The position numbers were made by a program, and so were the translations under genes. A DNA stretch of 64,000 nucleotides from Enterococcus plantarum (lineage in GTDB: Bacteria; Bacillota; Bacilli; Lactobacillales; Enterococcaceae). The notes beneath the pieces were generated by a model. The model saw only the letters and a program-made list of their open reading frames with translations, ran no database searches and was not told where the DNA came from. This document shows positions 16,801 through 23,775 of the stretch, in pieces; positions within the stretch are counted from its first letter, which is position 1; each line of letters opens with the position of its first letter. The stretch is taken from assembly GCF_001730295.1 (NCBI RefSeq), contig NZ_MIKA01000005.1, forward strand, positions 33,761 to 97,760, read 5' to 3'.

Positions 16801-18181
16801 CGAGTTCATTGTAGCGTTCGTTGTTTTCAGCATAGGCTGTCAGTGCAACGGAATATTCTGCTGTACCTTCTTGATATTGCTTTAAAAGTGCTTCTGCAGC
16901 TACTCGTTTTTCATTATAGTGTTTCAGGTTAGTTTCGTAAGTAGCAAGGGTTGTATCATAATCTGTTTTTTGTTGATCATACGTTATTTTAGCCACTTGA
17001 TAGGTTTTTGTTTTCTGTTCAAATGCTGTTTTTCCTTTCTCATACGTTATGCGAGCTGTTTCATATTGGTTCACTAATTCGTTTAATTGAGTTGAGATCG
17101 TTTCATATGTAGTCTTTTTCTCTTCATAAGTTTGTTTTGTTGTGTGATAATCGTCTTTGATTTTATTGTACTCAGCCAGTTTATTTTCGTATTTACTTAT
17201 TGAAGTCTTCAATGCTGATAAGCGTTTTTCATAGGTTGTTTTGTCAGTTAAGTAACTGTCTTTCGCTTCGTTATACTCTGTTAGTATAGCGTTATATTCC
17301 GCAAGCGCTAAATCATATTTGGCTTTAACTTCAATATAGCCAGGTTTAGCAGCTTCGAGTGCTGCTTTTAGTGTAGTATAGGATGCGACAGCCAGATTAA
17401 ATTCTTTGGCTTTAGTCTCATACGTTGTTTTTTTAGAGTTATAAGTATTAAGCAATTTCTCATAAGAAAGCTTTTGTGCGTTATAGTCTTTTAATTGGTT
17501 ATTATAACTGTCTTTTGCTTTATTATAGGCTGTTTGACTCTTTCCATAAGCTATTGCAGCTTCTTCGTAAATTTTCTGTTTTTTTTCATAGGCAACGCGT
17601 AAGGTTTCGTAGTCGGCTCTTTTTTTCTCTGCATCCTCGTTTAATGTTTCATATTTTGTTCGTTCGGCTAAATAGTTTTTTTGCATGCTAATAAACGTTT
17701 CTTCTGTTTGTTGATAAAGGTCTTTTTCTGCTTCATACGCATCTTTTGCTTCATTATAATCGTCAATATGTGCTTCATAGTTTGACTTGTTTGTTTCATA
17801 TGTAGTTCTGCTTACTTCATACTTTTCAGTAGCCTCATCAAATTTTGTGAGCTGTATCTGGTAGGTTTCTTTTAATCCATCTAAAGTGGTTTTAAGTTGA
17901 TTTGCGGTTGTGTACGTTTTATCTGCTTCATTTTTTAAGATATCATACTCTGCTAGTGACGCATTGTAACGCTGTTTGGTTGCTTCGTATTCATCTTTTG
18001 CAGTTGTATACTCCGCTAATATAGTCTTATAATCTTTTTCCAAGACGGTTTGAGCTGATTGGGATTGCTTTACTTGTTTTATGGTTGCAGCTAAACTTTG
18101 TACCGGAGTAATTGTTGTTATGACAAGCGTACTTGAATACAATAAAAATTTAAATGAACCTTTTCTTAATGAATCATTCAT
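13880..18181 (-). CDS. LPXTG-anchored surface protein with tyrosine-heptad coiled coil
   Basis: 1433 residues. A signal peptide occupies about 1-32 (hydrophobic FLLYSSTLVITTI). From about 45 to 900 the chain is helical with Tyr recurring every seventh residue (for example YEATKQRYNASLAEY, YEKKQKIYEEAAIAY), predicting a very long coiled coil with tyrosine core positions. A less regular region of about 250 residues follows. A Pro/acid-rich wall-spanning stretch (about 1150-1390) holds repeated ITAPE/KVP-type segments. The sortase signal LPNTG is at 1396-1400, then a hydrophobic segment and a basic tail; an upstream LPDTR is a decoy. The architecture resembles fibrillar adhesins such as antigen I/II, but no adhesive head is recognisable. 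It is monocistronic, head-on to replication and flanked by direct repeats. Confidence 0.92.
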   Translation of the reverse strand: MNDSLRKGSFKFLLYSSTLVITTITPVQSLAATIKQVKQSQSAQTVLEKDYKTILAEYTTAKDEYEATKQRYNASLAEYDILKNEADKTYTTANQLKTTLDGLKETYQIQLTKFDEATEKYEVSRTTYETNKSNYEAHIDDYNEAKDAYEAEKDLYQQTEETFISMQKNYLAERTKYETLNEDAEKKRADYETLRVAYEKKQKIYEEAAIAYGKSQTAYNKAKDSYNNQLKDYNAQKLSYEKLLNTYNSKKTTYETKAKEFNLAVASYTTLKAALEAAKPGYIEVKAKYDLALAEYNAILTEYNEAKDSYLTDKTTYEKRLSALKTSISKYENKLAEYNKIKDDYHTTKQTYEEKKTTYETISTQLNELVNQYETARITYEKGKTAFEQKTKTYQVAKITYDQQKTDYDTTLATYETNLKHYNEKRVAAEALLKQYQEGTAEYSVALTAYAENNERYNELDKEYQQVKEQADSLTAEFQIVKTAYETATGEYQAITAAYQSIKQKYDSLVTQNDNAKNDYQQLEKEYQTINANYTHVMNVYAETETAYKAALKKSDEVKDHFTQVKASYDTLFDQFTSGSEAFDVTEAEYIEANKTYDAVTKKYELARAEYDRLFPKYQTLKNELTQLKSDLSKAETSFTNLGRIIKKTQKQYSDLKTHYTETMKEYEAVKKQFSTLGTEFSTAKTAFEIASEAISKAKESFKLIKKEYTALAVYYVDLKNKYEKTLKTYNTTLGILVEVTAEKKIHDEEYTAVSKEYEKIEDSFTTLHEEYDKVNTSYEAAYIAWKLADTAYQAAHEKLKTLKNDYDITIGLFNNLQTKYDLAKDSYLTAAKPYTDALEAYEKAVIAKDEINTSITNMKQVIADFPTAQITQDNYKKIPDILSTWKAEYSVAKQDLTASLIDSWPIIEDYQEKNTIYNSSSISHDIKYNFVYNPENFEGKLVEFIADSTEMMQKNSDKAIAYQKYYESYSNYLEAFETYTSGWEIGNVGDPNDDYSNVWQPIFNSLETGDFTSISPDFTTENLQKMKTLEDWNRFVAAYEKAVLEQVEKFSEYGAYLEGVSSTWAQAKKDITEAIKVFNAQTGSTVQIYYLKDSILTSIELMSDLTSTLSAANINRLKNTPFPEIPGQPISIYYWLTTQFKQTGEYTSTILGQDLDIFVPPSDFSVEPIKSDLDLLGLKQINDPIIPPIPDMSKPPEEPLGITAPENVTPVLEPKNIALASSLASTKLGVKIEGIDLPMLTIKHTSTPLDPIDELLISKDVSNVELDTVEAEGSIQPEAPVDLNELEDSTNVDPLERPKELEEAPKSDEPIVPALTAPETVDLAKPPVERSINITAPKVPKILEAPVAGKQSEAPESLIAPIKADVLPKTTRSKTNLVADPSKSRLPDTRFSRRLPNTGSETSLLGQGLGTFISGAAGSLLFWRRKKGKHSR

Positions 18182-18440
18182 TAATTTACACTTACCTTCC
18201 TTTTTTTAATATTATTATAGTAAAAATATAAAAACCAAAAGATAGTTATATTTATACAAATGTAATTATACAATATGTTTACGTGATATATTTATCATAA
18301 TTTTCTCCACGATTCTAATTTTTTGATAAAAGACAATTAAAATTTATATTTAAAAACTATTCTTTTTTTGTATTCTTTTTTTGCATAAAAGCATTTAATT
18401 TTATTATTAGCTAATTTTATTCGAAAAATAAATTAAAAAA
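18182..18440. other. AT-rich upstream region of the surface-protein gene
   Basis: Very AT-rich. It should contain the minus-strand promoter and the GGAAGG Shine-Dalgarno (about 18195-18200). A TATAAT-like block lies near 18265, but no clear -35 partner is seen. Confidence 0.4.
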
Positions 18441-18612
18441 TCTGATTTTTAACTAACAAACGTAATAAAGAAACCAACTTTTCAACATAAAATAGACACA
18501 ACTTCAAGTTATTATATATTCATACCAACCAAACAACCCTAATAAAACACTTTTTCATTTTTTAACTCCTTTTCCCGCTCTTTCCCCGTAGAGCGGGTGT
18601 TTTTTTGTGAAA
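18441..18612 (+). repeat. Direct repeat B flanking the giant surface-protein gene
   Basis: Second copy of the repeat at 13252-13418, same orientation and about 5.2 kb away. The last 100 bases, through TTTTTCATTTTTTAACTCC and the CCCGCTCT/AGAGCGGG hairpin, are nearly identical. The outer part is more diverged. Confidence 0.8.
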
Positions 18613-18631
18613 CACTATGAATAGTTTCACA

Positions 18632-18663
18632 AAAAAAAGAGTTCAAAAATGAACTCTTTTTTT
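18632..18663. terminator. Bidirectional terminator hairpin
   Basis: AAAAAAAAGAGTTC and GAACTCTTTTTTTTT arms around AAAAAT. It is suitable for the minus-strand secreted-protein gene that ends at 18724, and for any plus-strand transcript from repeat B. Confidence 0.75.
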
Positions 18664-18723
18664 TTACCAATTTCGAAATATCCTAGAGACAGTAACCAAT
18701 AAGACGAAAGCCACACCAACTAA

Positions 18724-20216
18724 TTAGTAGCTTACACTGTAATTTGTTTTCTTAACTTCAAAAATGCGCTTGTTTGGGTTTCCAGTTTGTGTTAAGTCTC
18801 TGGTATCTTTACCTGCATGAACAATTGGTTTATAATTCGTTGCATTTGAATCGGAACTACCAAATGCGATGACGGATAAGTCATTTGTCTTTTGTTCAGG
18901 TGTTTTTAACCACGCGCTTAAAAAGTTTCGCCGAAGACACTTCGGATTTGGAAATCATATTGGAACGACAGCTTTAACCCTTTATATTCAGTACCATCAA
19001 ATGTGCGGTTCTCAAGATTACTAACAACGACTTTACTAGGATCTAAATCATTTATTGAAATAATAGGGTCAAGTCCCATTGTAAAAGCTACAATTTCCAT
19101 ATCTTTTTGATAATAGAAATAGAATTCGGGTTTTAACCATTTAGCAGTTGGAATTGTTTCTATGCCCATGTTGTATTCATTTTCAAATCCATAATTTCTA
19201 AATGACGTTTGAAACCCTACATTTCCTCCAGGTGCAGCAGATAAGCCATCTGAATATTGCCCGATGAAGGGTCTTGATTGTCCACTCTCATTAATGACTA
19301 CGTTAAATCGACCAATCTCTATTCCTTCAGCATTTAAGATGGCTATAGATGCTTTATCAGCAATACTCGTGATAGCTCTAGCAATCAAACTAAACGTTCC
19401 ATCGGATTTAATAATAGTAGTTTGTTGGCGTTTATTGTTTACGTATAAGCGAGCCTGAGCTGCTCCGCCGCCGTTAACAGTACCCGTGATATTTCGTTCT
19501 CCAAGAGAGAAGTCATTCAAGTTCGTTACTAATTTAATTGGATTGACTGCCACCTTGGCTTTTTGAACTAATTCACCCTCAACATCAAACCCCAACACTT
19601 CAACATAGTCTCTAAGGAATTGAATTTCATCATTAGTATCCAATGAAAATAGGCTAGTATAAGGTACTTCTTTTTCATCAACTATTGCAGTGTTTACGGC
19701 AAGTTTTACATCAGTTATTTCCCAATCTGCAAGTCCTGTGACAACAGAGTCTTTTTTTAAGGTAAATGCATCAGGTGTTAAAATCCATTCGCTTTCTTGA
19801 AGAAATACTTCAGATTCTTCAACAACAACCTTTTTATCTCTCTCTAATCCAAGAACGGTTACGCTATCTTCCATAGATTGAATACTATTCTTGATATCCA
19901 GTTCGAAAAAGTAATTGTCTTCTTTTGGAACATCCTCAATAACTCTTTCTGTTGTTATCAATTTTTCATTGACCCAAAGCTGAACCCAATAAATATTGCT
20001 TCCTTTTTTAACCTCACCAGTTACAAATAGACTCTTTTTTCCACCAACGCCAACTGGATCAGTAATAATATTTTCTGCATGATTTTTAAAGGCAGCAGCT
20101 GTATCAACGGGGGGTGTTTCAGCTGCTAAAACAGTTGATCCAGTATTATCCGGAAGAATGATACCTCCCAAACTTAACCCTAAGACAACACTTGCGGTAA
20201 CGATCATTTTTTTCAT
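18724..20216 (-). pseudogene. Secreted Ig-like-domain protein, interrupted by a frameshift in a T run
   Basis: The intact frame runs from ATG 20216 (AAAGGAGAAAG Shine-Dalgarno) to a stop at 18918, giving 432 residues. It has a signal peptide (MKKMIVTASVVLGLSLGGII to VLAA) and at least two or three beta-rich Ig-like modules: TPDAFTLKKDSVVTGL.. and LNDFSLGERNITGTV.. repeat the same start. The stop follows a five-T run (FGETF). In the -1 frame the coding continues (LSAWLKTPEQKTNDLSVIAFG ... TNYSVSY) to a stop at 18724-18726, about 65 residues more. One extra T would restore a protein of about 497 residues. It carries no LPXTG motif and no transmembrane segment. It may be phase-variable, mutated or a sequencing error. 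Confidence 0.75.
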
Positions 20217-20359
20217 TTGCTTTCTCCTTTCAAAGCTATTTATAATCATTGTAAATCATTTATATCATTAAGTTAATAAAAACGAACTGAGATAATTTGA
20301 ATCGTGAATGTATTCAAATAAGAAAAATGATGTTTATTTATCGAAAGAATATTTTATTT

Positions 20360-20877
20360 GGCAGCTTCATCCGTCACTTTCAGGACAATATTGAATTTCG
20401 AGTTTTTTCATAAAACTCAGGCCGTTCTGATTGCAACTCCGCAAACTCATCACTAATTAGGAAAAGGTGAGGCATAGGTTCAGAAACATCGCCACTTTTA
20501 TATAATTTTTGATACTGATTGATATGATTCACGTTATTCTCCGAGAACAGGCGCTGGCGGCGTTTTAGCTCGGCATTGATCGAGATTAAGGCACGCATAC
20601 TTTGAGCGCCATCTAGGTTGGTAATACTCCCTAATAAGTGAGGCAGGTTACGGAACAAGTTCGCCATTCCTCCACCTTTGTAGTCAATCAGTAGGAAAGC
20701 CACATCGTAAGGATGGAAATTCACGGCTAAACTCAAAATATAGCTCTGCACGATTTCCGATTTACCAGAACCTGTTGTCCCAGCGATTAACCCATGAGGT
20801 CCGTGGGCTTTTTCATGTAAGTTCAAGTAGACAATATCGTCTTTTCCACGTAAACCTAAAAGCACAGCTAAGGTTCG
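20360..20877 (-). pseudogene. Fragment of essC (first FtsK/SpoIIIE ATPase domain)
   Basis: Nearly identical at DNA level to part of the intact essC at about 28175-28790. The open part (161 residues) contains Walker [30 protein letters not shown] and the Walker B region [12 protein letters not shown]. Relative to intact essC it lacks about 105 bases after GAATTTCGAGTT, which throws the frame and truncates it. Both ends stop abruptly (TTCGTATGAG replaces the essC sequence at 20871). It is a relic of recombination at the far end of the T7SS module. Confidence 0.9.
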
Positions 20878-20974
20878 TATGAGATAAAAGAAAAAGACAG
20901 AAGCTACTTAAAAAAGTAATTTCTGACTCTGAAAGGTAATAAGTAATTAAATTTTTTCTTTTCGGTGTAGTTCT

Positions 20975-21241
20975 TCAATTTGATTTTCCATTTTTGGGAA
21001 TAGTCTGTGAAAAATCAGATTGAAAAGCTGAGAATATTTTCGAACAGGCATAATAGTCACTAGCGATTTTCTTCTTGTTTACGGGGCGTTTTTTGTCACT
21101 GAAAAAGTCGTTCAGTAACTTTAGTGCAGCTTGCCAAGAATTTAGTTGCTCCAACATGTCATGCAGGGAATAAATTTCCTGATGGCTTACCATTTTAATA
21201 GGTGGATTATTTTTTGTCTCTAGCTTTTTAATTTCTATAAT
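20975..21241 (-). CDS. Short hypothetical protein, start uncertain
   Basis: From ATG 21193 the frame encodes 72 residues (MVSHQEIYSLHDML ...). However, the only good Shine-Dalgarno (AGGAGG, 21245-21250) is about 50 bases further upstream, where the same frame is open with ATT/ATA codons (21239-21241, 21236-21238). This suggests a rare ATT start or a lost start codon, giving up to 88 residues. It is helical and charged, with no recognised domain. It is divergent from the HTH gene at 21342 and adjacent to the essC fragment, so it may be a remnant. Confidence 0.35.
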   Translation of the reverse strand: MIEIKKLETKNNPPIKMVSHQEIYSLHDMLEQLNSWQAALKLLNDFFSDKKRPVNKKKIASDYYACSKIFSAFQSDFSQTIPKNGKSN

Positions 21242-21341
21242 TCTCCTCCTTTTTTTGAAACGATGCTTATAAGAGCACCACTTCTTTTTTTATTATACTA
21301 TATGATGTTCGTATGAGCAACAGAAGGATGGAGGAAATTTT

Positions 21342-21551
21342 ATGGAAAGAAAAGTAGAAATTCGTTTGAAACAATTGGTTAAAGATAGAGGTATATCATT
21401 AAGAGAGCTTGCACGTTTATCTGATATTGAGCCTTCAATTGTTAACAAATTAGCAAATAATAAAAGAGAAAAGATTTATTTACCGCATATCAAGAGGATA
21501 GCCGATGCTTTGGATATTAGTGATATATCTGAGATAATTCGGTTGAAGTAA
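21342..21551 (+). CDS. XRE-family transcriptional regulator (short Cro/CI type)
   Basis: 69 residues, essentially one helix-turn-helix domain: RLKQLVKDRGISLRELARLSDIEPSIVNKLANNKREKIYLPHIKRIADALDI, with the usual SLRELAR..DIEPSIVNKL helix pair. A TGGAGGAAATTTT Shine-Dalgarno precedes the ATG. It is divergent from the short ORF to its left and convergent with the five-gene end of the T7SS module to its right, and it is the only plus-strand gene in this stretch. It may regulate neighbours or be a remnant of a mobile module. Confidence 0.85.
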   Translation: MERKVEIRLKQLVKDRGISLRELARLSDIEPSIVNKLANNKREKIYLPHIKRIADALDISDISEIIRLK

Positions 21552-21555
21552 AAAA

Positions 21556-21596
21556 TTGTGCAAATATCGCATTTCTGATATTTGCACAATTTATTA
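21556..21596. terminator. Bidirectional terminator between the HTH gene and the T7SS module
   Basis: AATTGTGCAAATATC and GATATTTGCACAATT form a 15-bp perfect stem around GCATTTCT, placed between the two convergent genes. Confidence 0.85.
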
Positions 21597-21598
21597 TT

Positions 21599-22138
21599 CT
21601 ATATTTCTACTTTTGTTATTTTAGTCACCTTATTATCTTCTAATTCTATAGATAAAGATAGATACCCTTTTTCTGATGTATCATTCCATCGCAATACGAT
21701 TAGTCCATCTCCATTTTTTCTCATTTTGTCTGGTTCACCAAGTTCATTCATAACCTTATCAAATGAATCTTCTTCTGTTATTTTTTTAATCTTCTTTTCG
21801 TCAGGTATCGTTAAATCATTGCTGTTCATTTTGATAAACGATAATTCATTTTCTTCTGGAGAGTATATTAAATTTTGAATATAATCCTTTGAAATAATAG
21901 AAATTTTAGAAATATTCTTATCTTTACCTTCTTGGAAAATATACTCATTTTTTTCAGCAAATCTTTTCAATGTTTCAATATTGGATTTTTCATTTTTTGT
22001 GGAAACATCCATTGTTTTAAAAATGTCTGGAAAAGAGTTATATGTTTTCTTATTGGAAGATACGAATAGCCATCCTCCAATGATAGCAACGAGGGTAACG
22101 CTAATTAAAACAACAATAAAAACTTTTTTATTTTTCAA
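21599..22138 (-). CDS. Membrane-anchored protein with a BamE/DUF3862-like C-terminal region
   Basis: 179 residues from a TTG start (GGAGAG Shine-Dalgarno). One N-terminal transmembrane anchor (VFIVVLISVTLVAIIGGWLFV) is followed by an extracellular part. The last 60 residues (SFDKVMNELGEPDKMRKNGDGLIVLRWNDTSEKGYLSLSIELEDNKV) have the layout of SmpA/BamE-like (DUF3862) domains: an LGEPD turn followed by strands. It is last in the minus-strand T7SS module and about 115 bases after the 4-TM gene. It could be an immunity or accessory protein; no function is established. Confidence 0.6.
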   Translation of the reverse strand: MKNKKVFIVVLISVTLVAIIGGWLFVSSNKKTYNSFPDIFKTMDVSTKNEKSNIETLKRFAEKNEYIFQEGKDKNISKISIISKDYIQNLIYSPEENELSFIKMNSNDLTIPDEKKIKKITEEDSFDKVMNELGEPDKMRKNGDGLIVLRWNDTSEKGYLSLSIELEDNKVTKITKVEI

Positions 22139-22252
22139 TATTCTCTCCGTTCTTATTTAACAGAAAAGTTTATTTTAGATTACCTATCTCTTGAATAACT
22201 TGAAATTTTCTATTTGCTATTCGATAGTTTCAGGTTTTCTAATTGGTTAGAG

Positions 22253-22672
22253 TTATTCTTCCTGTTGTTTCTTCTTTTTTTCTTCGTATTCTATCCGAAC
22301 AGCTTTTGTATAAGAGTAGTGACGAAATAGCAAAACAATGCCACATACAATGAGTATCAATTCTAAATTTCCCCAAGTAAACGAACTATAACTAGAAAAA
22401 ATATTAGTAAAACCTGAAGCTAAACAGCAAACAAATATCCACCACGCAGTTGAGTTTTTTGGAAAAGCTTTCTCTTTTTTTACTAACCAAAACATTACGA
22501 TAGTTTGAATAATAGCTCGAATAAGCATCCCGCTTAGAAGTAGTCCATATAGATAGTATTGACTTCCTGCCCAAAATCCAAAAATAACATTGAATATTGT
22601 CATTATTACTTGGACAAAAAGAAGAATAGTCGCCATAGTATCTAGTTTATCTCCAGGATGTTTACTTTGCAC
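22253..22672 (-). CDS. Small polytopic membrane protein, candidate immunity protein
   Basis: About 139 residues if translation starts at GTG 22672, which has AAAGGAG 10 bases upstream; a longer frame reaches ATG 22711. Four hydrophobic segments are visible: ATILLFVQVIMTIFNVIFG, YLYGLLLSGMLIRAIIQTIVMFWL, WWIFVCCLASGFTNIFS and LILIVCGIVLLF. A highly charged C-tail follows. It overlaps the upstream gene by 11 bases, implying translational coupling. In T7SSb loci small multi-spanning proteins next to an effector often protect against it; that role here is inference. Confidence 0.6.
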   Translation of the reverse strand: MQSKHPGDKLDTMATILLFVQVIMTIFNVIFGFWAGSQYYLYGLLLSGMLIRAIIQTIVMFWLVKKEKAFPKNSTAWWIFVCCLASGFTNIFSSYSSFTWGNLELILIVCGIVLLFRHYSYTKAVRIEYEEKKKKQQEE

Positions 22673-23135
22673 TATTTTGTAGCTCCTTTTCAGATAATTC
22701 ATCTGTGTCATAGCTTATTTCGTTACAATAGTGAATGACTAATTGGTAGTTATCGTTTGTTAATTCTTGATTATCATATCGATCGTTTCCAAAATCGATT
22801 AAATCTAATCGCACATCATTTGGAAGAAGTTCTTCATAGCAATTTTTATTGGTTCTTAAAGCACCTTTGAAGTATTCTTTTCCAAATAAAGATAATGTAA
22901 CGCCAAATTCAATTTCTTTGACTGGTTTCTCAGTTTGATTAAGTAGAGCATACTCTAATACCATATTTTCATTTTTAATGGTTATATTTCCAGTAATGAT
23001 TACTAATTCATTGGCAGGAAATTTGTCTTTATTTTGTTCTAGAAATTCTTTCCAAGCTGCAATGTAATTTTTGTCAATGGTCATTACGTCATATTCAGGT
23101 GTTTCCTGTAGGTACTTTGCCCATTTAATGTTCAT
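22662..23135 (-). CDS. Hypothetical soluble protein of the T7SS effector module
   Basis: 157 residues from ATG 23135 (AGAAGGTGG Shine-Dalgarno); the frame is open back to 23159. No signal peptide or transmembrane segment is seen. Residues 45-110 form a beta-rich stretch (VIITGNITIKNENMVLEYALLNQTEKPVKEIEFGVTLSLFG) similar in feel to the second half of the lipoprotein encoded just upstream, which also has an NTT..I.KLSFTLTPSF element. The two may be related modules. It overlaps both neighbours by 11 bases, so the three genes are probably co-translated. Function unknown. Confidence 0.55.
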   Translation of the reverse strand: MNIKWAKYLQETPEYDVMTIDKNYIAAWKEFLEQNKDKFPANELVIITGNITIKNENMVLEYALLNQTEKPVKEIEFGVTLSLFGKEYFKGALRTNKNCYEELLPNDVRLDLIDFGNDRYDNQELTNDNYQLVIHYCNEISYDTDELSEKELQNSAK

Positions 23136-23754
23136 TGGTGTTGTCCACCTTCTCTCCATTTATTTCTAAATCTGTTATTTTAAAAGTGATATCTGGACCT
23201 TTATTTTCCATTAATAAATCTGCTGATTTTAAAGGAGCATCTCCATAGATAGCTAATGTAAAAAAACTTTTAGGTGGTAGTTCAACCAAATCATCACCCT
23301 CAAAATTAGATTTTATAGGTTCTACATCTCCAATATTTTTGAATGAAGGAGTAAGGGTAAAACTTAATTTTTTGATAGTCGTATTTGTCGTATTTATTAG
23401 AAATGTTCCTAAGGTGTAGCGTTCTTCTTCAGGAGAATAATGCAATCCGTATAAGATAATATTTATTTTTTTAGATAAATCTATATTATCTTGTATTTTT
23501 AGGAAATTTACTTCAAAAAAGTTGTTATCAATGAAAGTTTGTTTCTCATTTTTTTTCTGATTTTTTGTTAATAGGAGTTTATAATCTCCTATTTGATAGC
23601 CGTTGTTTAGATAATCTTCTTGCTCCTTAGTAATTATTTCTTCGCTTGCGCTATTTGAAATAACGTTATTATTAGTATTTTTACAACCAACAAAAAATAC
23701 ACAAGTGATAATTAATATAAGTATATAACCTATTCTTTTTTTAAAAAAATGCAT
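23125..23754 (-). CDS. Lipoprotein of the T7SS effector module
   Basis: 209 residues. A lipoprotein signal is clear: KKR, then IGYILILIITCVFFVGC with Cys at about residue 24, so the protein is tethered to the outer face of the membrane. The rest is polar and beta-rich (LGTFLINTTNTTIKKLSFTLTPSF) without a domain I recognise. It lies 21 bases after the candidate effector and overlaps the next gene by 11 bases. Position and topology fit an immunity or receptor protein that meets a secreted effector outside the cell; this is inference. Confidence 0.6.
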   Translation of the reverse strand: MHFFKKRIGYILILIITCVFFVGCKNTNNNVISNSASEEIITKEQEDYLNNGYQIGDYKLLLTKNQKKNEKQTFIDNNFFEVNFLKIQDNIDLSKKINIILYGLHYSPEEERYTLGTFLINTTNTTIKKLSFTLTPSFKNIGDVEPIKSNFEGDDLVELPPKSFFTLAIYGDAPLKSADLLMENKGPDITFKITDLEINGEKVDNTNEH

Positions 23755-23775
23755 GACACCATTCTTCCCTTCAAA

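Noticed and set aside
16270..17691. Plus-strand ORFs opposite the coiled-coil region
   Set aside because: They mirror the heptad periodicity of the minus-strand coding sequence and have no start signals.
18266..18298. Ten-codon ORF (MINISRKHIV) with a GGAG motif upstream of the surface-protein gene, minus strand
   Set aside because: It has a Shine-Dalgarno and ATG, but it is too short to support, and a leader-peptide role cannot be argued from the sequence alone.
20868..21340. Possible insertion-sequence remnant between the essC fragment and the HTH gene
   Set aside because: No transposase motif, terminal inverted repeats or target duplications could be found; only a short orphan ORF is present.
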